Assembly (NCBI GenBank): GCA_046757725.1
Contig: JBHHYU010000020.1
Span: 1-36,125 of the forward strand
Direction: 5' to 3'
DNA from: JBHHYU01 sp046757725
GTDB lineage: Bacteria > Desulfobacterota > Binatia > UBA9968
DNA length: 36,125 nucleotides
Positions within the stretch are counted from its first letter, which is position 1, and every line of letters begins with the position of its first letter. The notes under the pieces are model-generated. The model did not search any database, was not told the DNA's origin, and saw only the letters and a program-made list of their open reading frames with translations. The position numbers and the translations under genes were made by a program. Shown piece after piece: positions 1-6,560 of this stretch.

Positions 1-115
1 GGAGTCCATTCGGATCCTCTAAAAATATAACCTGCAGATTGTAATCCCAACCGGTAGGCGTCCGTCGTACAAAAACAAAGAAAACCCAAGAGAACCGCCT
101 GCGCCACTCCCGCAT
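1..115 (-). CDS. possible 5' end of a gene cut by the window edge
   Basis: Reading left on the minus strand from an ATG at 115-113, the frame stays open for 38 codons to the window edge. An in-frame TAG lies directly before the ATG, so this would be the first possible start. The peptide starts MREWRRR, continues with an aromatic hydrophobic run (FSWVFFVFV) and then a TPTGWDYNLQ stretch. I do not recognise it. There is no well-placed Shine-Dalgarno sequence, and an open frame of this length can occur by chance. If real, it would be divergent from the response regulator at 227. Confidence 0.2.
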   Translation of the reverse strand, partial: MREWRRRFSWVFFVFVRRTPTGWDYNLQVIFLEDPNGL

Positions 116-226
116 CTAGTCGATCTTAGCGCGGAGGCCTTGCCTCCACTGGCCCACCTTGGTAGATTTCCCCTTGAGGGAGAACAACTTACTGCTTCCC
201 AGACCTGACCTTAGAAGCGACCGCAC

Positions 227-619
227 ATGAGCCAGCCATTAATACTTATCGTTGATGACGAGGATGGAGTCAGGGAATCCTTGAAAATAGTCTTCAGTAA
301 AAATTACCGAATTCAAGAAGCAAATTCGGTTGCGGTAGCCGTCCAAAAGGCACGAGAGGGAAACCCTGCTATAGTCTTTTTAGACATCCTTATGCCTGGA
401 GCCGATGGGCTTCAGGCCCTCATGCGGATCAAGGAACTGAATCCCCATTGCCAAGTCATTATGCTCACGGCCTTGAATACCGACCGCACGGCATCCCTCG
501 CCAAAGAGGCCGGCGCATTCGACTATGTTGTGAAGCCTTTTGATATAGAAGAACTCCGCCACAAAGTAGAAGGCGCCTTAAAGAAGAGCAGAGAAATGGT
601 TAGGGGCTCGGGGACATAG
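227..619 (+). CDS. single-domain response regulator (CheY-like receiver)
   Basis: This 130-residue protein is essentially one receiver domain. The acidic pocket is D10-D11, the phospho-acceptor is D53 (in VFLDILMP), the switch Thr is T81 (in MLTA) and the conserved Lys is K103 (in VVKPFD). All are in the expected positions, so it should be phosphorylatable. There is no output domain: only about 15 basic residues follow the receiver fold. It probably works by protein contact in a phosphorelay, or with a distant histidine kinase, since no kinase gene is in the window. The start ATG has only a weak ribosome binding site. The 250-base gap after it holds no convincing gene or terminator. Confidence 0.93.
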   Translation: MSQPLILIVDDEDGVRESLKIVFSKNYRIQEANSVAVAVQKAREGNPAIVFLDILMPGADGLQALMRIKELNPHCQVIMLTALNTDRTASLAKEAGAFDYVVKPFDIEELRHKVEGALKKSREMVRGSGT

Positions 620-870
620 AATTTCTCTGTGCATGACCCCTGTGCGAAGGGCTGACCTGATTAATCCCTTATTACTGATATCCATAAAGCCATCTGGATG
701 TGGTTGCCACTGATCCTCTCGAATCTTCTTTTTGAATTCTAAGGTGGGTGCTTGATCCTTGGTCACGGTTACGTTTTCCAACCTTTCAGAGTGAGTTCTC
801 CGTAGCCACTGCCTTGCTTTTGCCCACGTGATATTGTATGAGACGTATAAAGTAAGTTTTGGAGGCGAAA

Positions 871-1965
871 ATGGCTAAGCCCGCAGCGCAGGTGGAAAAT
901 GTGATGGACAATATCCCTTATTACGACAAGTGGCAGACAAAAGAAGGGTTGCCTATTATCAAAGGCTACTTTGTCGAGGATTTGAGGACGGTTCCGCTAG
1001 GTTGGTGGGCTCGGATCGGAGGCGACGCCACCTTTATCAATATGGAAGGAGCGGGAGTAGCCACAGGAGCTTACGTATGTGAGATTGCACCAGGCAAGAG
1101 CCTGGAGCCGCAAAGACACATCTACGAGGAGTTGCTATACGTCCTCAGGGGACGGGGGGCCACGACAATCTGGAATGACAAAGGGGCCAAACAGACCTTT
1201 GAGTGGCATGAAGGGAGCTTGATCTCCCTACCTCTTAATGCCTGGCACCAGCATTTTAACGGACAGGGGAATGAGGCGGTTCGGCTTTTTTCAGTTAACA
1301 ACATGCCGATTATCTTCAATACCTTCCATAATGAAGACTTCATCTTCAGCACCCCCTATGATTTCACGGATCGTTTTAACGGTGAGCCGGACTACTTCAG
1401 CGGCAAGGGGAAATCTTATCCCAACCGGATCTGGGAAACAAATTTTATAGCCGATGCTAGGGGCTTTAACCTGCAGGAATGGAAAGCGCGTGGGGGAAGC
1501 GGTACCAATGTGATGCTTGAGATGGCTGATGGGGTCATGGCCGCCCATATCTCAGAATTTCCTATCGGCACCTATAAAAAAGCACACCGCCATGGGCCAG
1601 GTTTTAACGTCATGATCATCAAAGGGCAGGGTTTCTCCCTTCTCTGGGAAGACGGACAACCTATGAAAAAGTTTAATTGGCATGATGGTAGTGTCTTCGT
1701 TCCACCCGAGATGTGGTTTCACCAGCACTTTAACACCGGCGCCATGCCGGCACGCTACCTACCCCTGCGTTTCGGCGGGATTAAATACAGCCTGGGAAAA
1801 GGGTTTGGGGACATTTCTAAGGTTGATAAAGACGTCAAGGCAGGGGGAGACCAGATTGAATATTCGGATGAAGATCCCTCGATCCGGAAAATGTTCGAGG
1901 AGGAGCTGGCGAAGTCAGGCACGCAAACCCGTATGAACCCTGACCTATATAAAAAGAAGGCTTAA
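871..1965 (+). CDS. two-domain cupin (bicupin) protein
   Basis: The frame can be extended to a TTG at 859, but the ATG at 871 has GGAGG at 861-865 with 5-base spacing, so I choose 871 (364 residues). Two cupin barrels are visible. The first carries PQRHIYEELLYVLRGRG and later WHQHFN. The second carries KKAHRHGPGFNVMIIKGQG and later WFHQHFN. Both have the His/Glu pattern of a cupin metal site followed by the distal His, so both could bind metal. Bicupins include dioxygenases and isomerases such as the gentisate dioxygenase type, but nothing here fixes a substrate. No signal peptide is seen, so it is probably cytosolic. The gene is monocistronic, with 209 bases before plsY. A 6-bp inverted repeat at 2004-2018 follows but has no T-run. 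Confidence 0.85.
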   Translation: MAKPAAQVENVMDNIPYYDKWQTKEGLPIIKGYFVEDLRTVPLGWWARIGGDATFINMEGAGVATGAYVCEIAPGKSLEPQRHIYEELLYVLRGRGATTIWNDKGAKQTFEWHEGSLISLPLNAWHQHFNGQGNEAVRLFSVNNMPIIFNTFHNEDFIFSTPYDFTDRFNGEPDYFSGKGKSYPNRIWETNFIADARGFNLQEWKARGGSGTNVMLEMADGVMAAHISEFPIGTYKKAHRHGPGFNVMIIKGQGFSLLWEDGQPMKKFNWHDGSVFVPPEMWFHQHFNTGAMPARYLPLRFGGIKYSLGKGFGDISKVDKDVKAGGDQIEYSDEDPSIRKMFEEELAKSGTQTRMNPDLYKKKA

Positions 1966-2174
1966 AGAGCCACAACCTTGCTTTTCAAACGAGTTCTGTA
2001 ATCCCGGCAAGGTGCCGGTGTACCTTCTGTTCTTCCTGATAACCTTGTGTGGATCGGATTGTTTCCCATTCCCTATCCACTCTTCTTTTCGACACGACTC
2101 ATCCGTAGAGCTAACATTGAGAAACTGGTTTTGAAACGCCTTTAGAATAAACTCTTAAATTTTTTTTCGTACCG

Positions 2175-2756
2175 ATGGATGCCGTACTCATGGTTATTTT
2201 CGCCTATCTCTTGGGTTCGGTGCCCACAGGTTTTCTTTTGGGAACTCTTTCCGGAGTAGATGTTCGCCGCGCCGGCAGCGGAAATGTGGGGGCCACGAAT
2301 GTAGCTAGGGTCGTAGGTAACTGGCAAGGGTTGATGACCCTCATCGCGGATGTGGTTAAAGGATTTATCCCTGTGTTTTTGTCTCCTCAATTAGGATTTA
2401 CAGTCGCTGTGACGAGCATTGTCGCCTTCGCAGCATTTATAGGTCACCTCTATCCTTTGTTCTTGCGATTTCACGGTGGAAAGGGAGTGGCCACAGCCTT
2501 GGGCGTTTTTTTGGGTGTGGCGCCCACGGCCGCTTTTGTTTTAGCTTCTATTTTTCTTCTTGTTGCTTTAACGAGCCGAAGGGTCTCCCTTGCCTCTATG
2601 GTCGCTGCCTTCTTAGCACCCGTGGCTCTATGGCTTTTTTCTTATTCACCCTTTCTTATTGCCCTGAGCCTCGTTATTGCAATATCAATTGCGGTCCGCC
2701 ACCGGGAGAATATTCAACGCCTCATCTCAGGGATGGAGCCAAAATTTAAGTTCTAA
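2175..2756 (+). CDS. plsY: glycerol-3-phosphate acyltransferase PlsY
   Basis: PlsY transfers the acyl group from acyl-phosphate to glycerol-3-phosphate, the first acylation in phosphatidic acid synthesis, in the inner membrane. The 193-residue protein has the family hallmarks: YLLGSVPTGFLLG at the N-terminus, then RRAGSGNVGATNVAR (the Ser/Gly/Asn loop for glycerol-3-phosphate), and FHGGKGVATALG in the second conserved loop. Hydrophobic segments fit a multi-pass membrane enzyme of normal length. The start is uncertain: neither the ATG at 2175 nor the one at 2190 has a Shine-Dalgarno sequence, and the leader is a T-rich tract. The stop codon overlaps the stop of the convergent OmpA-family gene by 4 bases. 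Confidence 0.95.
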   Translation: MDAVLMVIFAYLLGSVPTGFLLGTLSGVDVRRAGSGNVGATNVARVVGNWQGLMTLIADVVKGFIPVFLSPQLGFTVAVTSIVAFAAFIGHLYPLFLRFHGGKGVATALGVFLGVAPTAAFVLASIFLLVALTSRRVSLASMVAAFLAPVALWLFSYSPFLIALSLVIAISIAVRHRENIQRLISGMEPKFKF

Positions 2757-3466
2757 TTCTCTATGATAACTTCTACGCGGCGATTTTTACGCCGTCCTGC
2801 CTCTGTACTGTTAGAATCTATAGGAAAGCGTGTGCCGAAGCCTTTGGAAATAATCCGATTCCCCTCAACTCCTTCCCTCTCTAATGACCTGGCTATGGAC
2901 TGTGCGCGTCTTTCAGAGAGTCGCTGATTGTAAGCCTCTTGGTCAGCCCTCTCTCTACTGGCATGTCCTTCGACCGAAATCCGTCGCCCTCGTGCTTCTC
3001 GATTCACGATGCTGGCGATCTCTTTTACCCGCTCTGCACCGTCAGGGGTAAGATCCGAGCTATCGAACCGGAAATTGACGCTGGGGAGATTAACTGCCAC
3101 CCCACGATCGGTTTCCCTAGCCTCGATGTTGCGCCGTTTTAATTCTTCTATAAGAGCTCGGTTCTGTTCCAGTTGTCTCTTCTGCTCATCCAGCTTCGCC
3201 TGTTGTTCCTTTTGCTTTTGTTCCTGACCTTGGAGTTGATCCCCGACGAGAGCACCGGTTCCGAGGCCCAGGGCCCCACCGATCGCAGCCCCGGCACCGG
3301 GATGACCTGTGGCGGCACCGATAAGACCGCCTGCGGCGGCCCCTCCTACGGCACCAATACCCGCTCCCTTTTCACGCGTAGACAATGGGCGGGAACACCC
3401 TAAAAATAGGGCAACGACGAAAACCACGAGCAAACCCGTAGGGTAAATCTTCATCCTTTTCCTCAT
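2753..3466 (-). CDS. OmpA-family lipoprotein with N-terminal glycine zipper
   Basis: This 237-residue protein has a lipoprotein signal ending in LFLGC, then STREKG and a Gly/Ala-rich glycine-zipper segment (about residues 37-80). A Gln/Glu/Lys coiled coil follows, then a C-terminal OmpA domain (from about 125) with NFRFDSSDL, NQRLSERRA and NRRVEV, the motifs that bind diaminopimelate peptidoglycan. It likely anchors the outer membrane to the cell wall. The residue after the lipid Cys is Ser, not Asp, which favours outer-membrane sorting. GGAGGG upstream of the first ATG supports this start. It is the last of three tandem paralogous genes at 4216-2753 and is the only one with an OmpA domain. 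Confidence 0.92.
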   Translation of the reverse strand: MRKRMKIYPTGLLVVFVVALFLGCSRPLSTREKGAGIGAVGGAAAGGLIGAATGHPGAGAAIGGALGLGTGALVGDQLQGQEQKQKEQQAKLDEQKRQLEQNRALIEELKRRNIEARETDRGVAVNLPSVNFRFDSSDLTPDGAERVKEIASIVNREARGRRISVEGHASRERADQEAYNQRLSERRAQSIARSLEREGVEGNRIISKGFGTRFPIDSNSTEAGRRKNRRVEVIIEN

Positions 3467-3490
3467 ACTGCTACTCCCTCCAAGGAGTGG

Positions 3491-3832
3491 CTATCGTTCC
3501 TGCTGCTGCTGTCTTAGCTGTGCATTCTCCGCTCTGAGCCGTTCCAGCTCCGCCTGATTCTGTTCCATTTGTTGTTGCTGTGACAACTGCCTTTGCTGAT
3601 GCGCCATAATCTGATCACCGATCAATGCGCCACCGATAAGTCCTACGGGTCCCCCGACGGCGGCTCCGGCAACGGCGCTGCCAGTGGTGCTGCCAATAAT
3701 GGCTCCTGTCCCCGAACCCACCGCCGCACCGATAAGCCCACCTTTCTCCCTAGTCGTGACGGGACCAGCGCACCCCACAAAGATCAAAGATAAGAAAGCC
3801 GCTATAATAACCGGTAAAATCCCTTTACCCAT
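3491..3832 (-). CDS. glycine-zipper lipoprotein with Gln-rich coiled coil
   Basis: This 113-residue protein has a signal with lipobox IFVGC, then TTREKGG and a Gly/Ala/Ser-rich zipper of about 45 residues. It ends in a coiled coil rich in Gln, Glu and Leu (ELERLRAENAQLRQQQQ). There is no OmpA domain. AAAGGAGGTG sits just before the ATG, one of the strongest ribosome binding sites in the window, which suggests high expression. Glycine-zipper lipoproteins such as the SlyB/Rcp type insert in or span the outer membrane and affect envelope integrity, so a similar role is inferred here. It lies 24 bases before the OmpA-family gene and 48 after its other paralogue. Confidence 0.85.
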   Translation of the reverse strand: MGKGILPVIIAAFLSLIFVGCAGPVTTREKGGLIGAAVGSGTGAIIGSTTGSAVAGAAVGGPVGLIGGALIGDQIMAHQQRQLSQQQQMEQNQAELERLRAENAQLRQQQQER

Positions 3833-3880
3833 AATGACACCTCCTTTTAAAGAGAGATACAGTTAAACCCAGCCCAACGA

Positions 3881-4216
3881 TTAGTATTCGTTTTGCTTTT
3901 TGATTTTGTCCAGTTCATTTCTTTGACGTTCCAGTTCAGCTTGATTCTTCTCGATTTCCTTTTGCTGCTGTTCCTGGGTCTGCTGCTGGCCCTGGATCTG
4001 ATCCCCGACGAGGGCACCGGTGCCCAATCCAAGCGCACCACCGATGGCTGCCCCCGCGCCCGGATGACCCGTAGCAGCACCGATAATACCCCCAACAGCC
4101 GCTCCTCCCAAGGCACCGATCCCCGCCCCTTTCTCACGGGTACTTAACGGCGTGGAACAGCCGAGAAGCACAGTAAGCAGTAACAGAACAGCCAACGTTG
4201 AAATGATCGGTTTCAT
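3881..4216 (-). CDS. glycine-zipper lipoprotein, first of three tandem paralogues
   Basis: This 111-residue protein has lipobox TVLLGC followed by STPLSTREKGAGIGA and a glycine-zipper block (GAATGHPGAGAAIGGALGLG). The block is almost identical to that of the OmpA-family protein two genes downstream. A short Gln/Glu coiled coil closes the protein. The two blocks are also similar at DNA level (about 3235-3365 and 3997-4125), so gene duplication is the likely origin. It is the first gene of the minus-strand set and has a candidate promoter at 4267-4295. Confidence 0.87.
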   Translation of the reverse strand: MKPIISTLAVLLLLTVLLGCSTPLSTREKGAGIGALGGAAVGGIIGAATGHPGAGAAIGGALGLGTGALVGDQIQGQQQTQEQQQKEIEKNQAELERQRNELDKIKKQNEY

Positions 4217-4266
4217 AATGCTTCCCTTTTACGTTTGGAGGTTGACCTAATACAATAGACGTTGTG

Positions 4267-4295
4267 ATTTTAGCAGAGTTGGTTACTGTCTTCAA
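4267..4295 (-). promoter_or_regulatory. candidate sigma70 promoter for the lipoprotein set
   Basis: On the minus strand TTGAAG (4295-4290) is followed after 17 bases by TAAAAT (4272-4267). Transcription would start near 4260, about 45 bases before the first lipoprotein ATG. The -10 matches consensus at 5 of 6 positions and the -35 at 4 of 6. Confidence 0.45.
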
Positions 4296-4381
4296 GCAAA
4301 TTATTGGTCTCTGAGTTTGCGCCCCTTCTTACGCGATACCTCCTAAAATTAGAGATGATAGGCACACGTCCCAAGTAACTA

Positions 4382-4411
4382 TTGACATCGTAGACTTTAA
4401 AGGTCTATAAA
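4382..4411 (+). promoter_or_regulatory. candidate sigma70 promoter for the Mrp/DUF971/DUF59 operon
   Basis: A perfect TTGACA (4382-4387) is followed after 18 bases by TATAAA (4406-4411), placing the start near 4418, about 70 bases before the mrp ATG. The spacer contains an imperfect palindrome, AGACTTTAAAGGTCT at 4392-4406, that touches the -10. A repressor bound there would block polymerase. That role is inference from position alone. Confidence 0.5.
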
Positions 4412-4486
4412 TCTCAAAGCACTGAGAAATAGAATCCTGATCGCAAACGTCTTAATTTTCGTTTAAGACCAATCGGAAGGGGTGCC

Positions 4487-5587
4487 ATGGCAGAAGTAAA
4501 ACAAGATTCCGTTATCGCAGCGCTGAAGAAAGTCCAAGATCCAGAGCTGCATCGTGATATCGTCAGCCTAGGGATGGTAAAAGACCTCAAGGTAACAGGG
4601 GGAAAGGTAGCTTTAACCGTTGAGCTCACCACTCCAGCCTGCCCATTAAGGGAGAGAATAAACGACGACTGCAAAAAGGTATTGGAGGAGGTGGAGGGAA
4701 TCACGGATGTTGAAATCTCTTTTGGAGCTCAAGTCAGGGGAAGCAAGTCAGGTCCGGGGCAAACAGACTTACTGCCTACTGTGAAAAATGTCGTCCTCGT
4801 GGCCTCGGGTAAGGGGGGAGTAGGAAAATCCACCGTGGCAGCCAACCTGGCCGTTGCGCTAAAAATGCACGGGGCTACCGCTGGTCTCCTAGACGCCGAC
4901 ATCTACGGGCCTTCCATACCCATTCTTATGGGTATTAGGGAAGAACCTAAGAAAGTGTCTGTGAACGGAGGCTTCAAACTCGGCCCGCCTAAGGCTCACG
5001 GCATGCCTATCATGTCGATTGGTTTTTTCTTAGATCCGGATCAAGCCATCATCTGGCGCGGTCCGATGTTGGGGAAGGCATTGAACCAGATGATGGCTGA
5101 TGTCTATTGGGGAGATCTGGACTATCTCGTGGTCGACATGCCTCCAGGGACAGGCGATGTTCAGATCACCTTCTCCCAACAGATCAAGGTCACCGGAGCG
5201 GTTCTCGTGGCGACCCCTCAGGACGTGGCCCTTGCAGATGTGATCAGGGCAAAGTCTATGTTTGATAAGGTGATGATTCCCGTTGTGGGGATCATCGAAA
5301 ACATGAGCTATTTTGTGTGTGACGGATGCGGGAAGACACATGAGATCTTTTCCCGTGGAGGGGCTGAGCGGGCCGCTGAGCGCTTCAAAGTTCCCTTTTT
5401 AGGTGAGGTCCCGATTACCTCATCTGTGCGGGAATGGGGAGACAAGGGAGTTCCGATACTGGTCAAAGAGCCCAACTCCGAGATCAGCAAGATTTTCTTG
5501 GAAATCGCCGCCAAGCTGGCCGGTCAACTCTCTATCGTTTCTGAGACGGCGAGACAGGCCCAGCCCCTGAAGATTGTCTCGAGTTGA
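4487..5587 (+). CDS. apbC: Mrp/ApbC (NBP35-type) iron-sulfur cluster carrier ATPase
   Basis: This 366-residue protein starts with a MIP18/DUF59 domain (about 1-85, with TTPACP at 48-53). A ParA/MinD-like P-loop domain follows: deviant Walker A SGKGGVGKST (107-116), LLDADIYGPS and VVDMPPGTGD. The CxxC pair C278/C281 (VCDGCG) is the site where Mrp dimers hold a bridging [4Fe-4S] cluster. The family carries or loads Fe-S clusters onto apoproteins in the cytosol, driven by ATP. It heads a plus-strand operon with a DUF971 and a second DUF59 gene, and faces a ferredoxin and an IspH-like Fe-S protein, so the setting fits Fe-S trafficking. GGAAGGGG lies before the ATG. Confidence 0.95.
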   Translation: MAEVKQDSVIAALKKVQDPELHRDIVSLGMVKDLKVTGGKVALTVELTTPACPLRERINDDCKKVLEEVEGITDVEISFGAQVRGSKSGPGQTDLLPTVKNVVLVASGKGGVGKSTVAANLAVALKMHGATAGLLDADIYGPSIPILMGIREEPKKVSVNGGFKLGPPKAHGMPIMSIGFFLDPDQAIIWRGPMLGKALNQMMADVYWGDLDYLVVDMPPGTGDVQITFSQQIKVTGAVLVATPQDVALADVIRAKSMFDKVMIPVVGIIENMSYFVCDGCGKTHEIFSRGGAERAAERFKVPFLGEVPITSSVREWGDKGVPILVKEPNSEISKIFLEIAAKLAGQLSIVSETARQAQPLKIVSS

Positions 5588-5596
5588 AGCAATTCT

Positions 5597-5905
5597 ATGG
5601 GCACCTACCTTCCCATTGAGATTAACCACATAAAGGAAAAAGAGCTGGTACGCGTCACCTGGGCGGATCGTCATACTGGAGACTACCCTGGGGAATATCT
5701 ACGCGGCTACTGCCCCTGTGCCGTCTGTCAGGGACATGGAACGGGGGTGAAATTTATTCAGGCGCCCGGGGCAAAGCTCACAGAGATCAGCACCGTAGGA
5801 AACTACGCCATTCAACTCAACTGGAATGATGGACACAATACAGGAATCTATACCTTCGATTATTTGAGGTCCCTCTGCCCATGCCCGCAGTGCAAAGAAA
5901 CCTAG
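5597..5905 (+). CDS. DUF971 (GBBH-like N-terminal) protein, cysteine-rich
   Basis: This 102-residue protein matches the DUF971 fold, seen at the N-terminus of gamma-butyrobetaine hydroxylase and as small stand-alone proteins in bacteria, often near mrp. Two CxCxxC clusters are visible, C39/C41/C44 (YCPCAVC) and C94/C96/C99 (LCPCPQC), with H80 in DGHNTGIYTFDYLRSL. Six cysteines in two like-spaced sets suggest a zinc or Fe-S site. It begins 9 bases after apbC, so the two are cotranscribed. A role in Fe-S cluster delivery is inferred from context, since the family has no settled function. The ribosome binding site is weak, which suggests coupling to apbC translation. Confidence 0.85.
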   Translation: MGTYLPIEINHIKEKELVRVTWADRHTGDYPGEYLRGYCPCAVCQGHGTGVKFIQAPGAKLTEISTVGNYAIQLNWNDGHNTGIYTFDYLRSLCPCPQCKET

Positions 5906-5941
5906 GAATGATACGGTTCAAGTGAGAAAGGAGTCATAAAG

Positions 5942-6241
5942 ATGGCAAGCAAGGAACAGGTCTATGAAGTGCTTCAAACGTGTTATGATCCAGAGATCCC
6001 GGTTAACATCGTGGACCTCGGTTTAATTTATGACGTCGAGGTCGATGCGGATAAGGTAACCGTCAAGATGACTTTAACCGCGCCTGGCTGTGGTATGGGA
6101 ACGATCATCGCCTCTGAGGCACAACAGAGGATTCTTGGCATCCCCGATGTAAAAGAGGCCAGCGTAGATCTGGTCTGGGAGCCTCCGTGGGATCCGAGTA
6201 GGATGAGCGCAGCCGCCAAACAGAAGTTGGGGATAGGATAG
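5942..6241 (+). CDS. MIP18/DUF59 metal-sulfur cluster assembly protein
   Basis: This 99-residue single-domain protein has the SufT/PaaD/MIP18 signature: DPEIPVNIVDLGLIY, then TLTAPGCGMG with the conserved Cys C50, and a C-terminal VWEPPWDPSRMS. Such proteins help mature Fe-S proteins. The N-terminal domain of apbC two genes upstream belongs to the same family, so the operon carries two DUF59 domains, one fused and one free. AAAGGAG precedes the ATG. It ends 24 bases before the stop of the convergent ferredoxin gene. No clear terminator separates them. Confidence 0.9.
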   Translation: MASKEQVYEVLQTCYDPEIPVNIVDLGLIYDVEVDADKVTVKMTLTAPGCGMGTIIASEAQQRILGIPDVKEASVDLVWEPPWDPSRMSAAAKQKLGIG

Positions 6242-6265
6242 CATAGAGTAACAGCTCACCCTTTT

Positions 6266-6547
6266 TTAAGAGGGGATTTCTACGGTGACATCGCCCAAGA
6301 TGCGCGCCACACATCCCAGACGATCGTTAGGATCAGCATTCAGCATGGTTAGGGTTAACTCTTCGTTGTCGCCCTTCATGCTCAGATTTTGCTCCCCAGA
6401 TAGGACCTTGACCCGATCGGTTCCGCAAATGGCCTCAGTGCAATCGTGGGGAAGATGGAGACCATTCCGTATTGCAGCGATAAGGATGGTGGTTTCCTTC
6501 TCGACATCGTAACTCTGACGGGATGGCATAAAGGTGATCCTGGGCAT
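6266..6547 (-). CDS. plant-type [2Fe-2S] ferredoxin with an Asp in place of the third ligand Cys
   Basis: This 93-residue protein has the beta-grasp ferredoxin layout: an N-terminal strand pair, TILIAAIRNGLHLPHDC, CGTDRVKVLSG, and a late RLGCVARI. Standard members use C-x4-C-x2-C and a distant fourth Cys. Here the spacing is kept as C36-x4-C41-x2-D44 and C79, so the third ligand position is Asp. The codon is GAT, two changes away from a Cys codon. The protein has only three cysteines. It could bind a 3Cys/1Asp cluster with shifted potential, or a labile one. It lies 13 bases after the IspH-like gene on the same strand, so the ferredoxin may serve that protein as electron donor (inference). 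Confidence 0.85.
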   Translation of the reverse strand: MPRITFMPSRQSYDVEKETTILIAAIRNGLHLPHDCTEAICGTDRVKVLSGEQNLSMKGDNEELTLTMLNADPNDRLGCVARILGDVTVEIPS

Positions 6548-6560
6548 GGTCTGGTGAAAA

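Noticed and set aside
133..147. GGAGGC-CTT-GCCTCC hairpin near the left edge as a terminator or attachment site
   Set aside because: No T-run follows on either strand and no integrase or repeat partner is nearby.
859..870. TTG start 4 codons upstream for the cupin protein
   Set aside because: The ribosome binding site GGAGG falls inside this extension and serves the ATG at 871.
3500..3600. CTG/TTG-rich short repeats as a CRISPR or VNTR
   Set aside because: They are codons of a Gln/Leu-rich coiled coil in the lipoprotein gene, with no spacer structure.
6242..6265. Bidirectional terminator between the DUF59 and ferredoxin genes
   Set aside because: There is a T-run, but only about 4 bp of possible stem, too weak to call.
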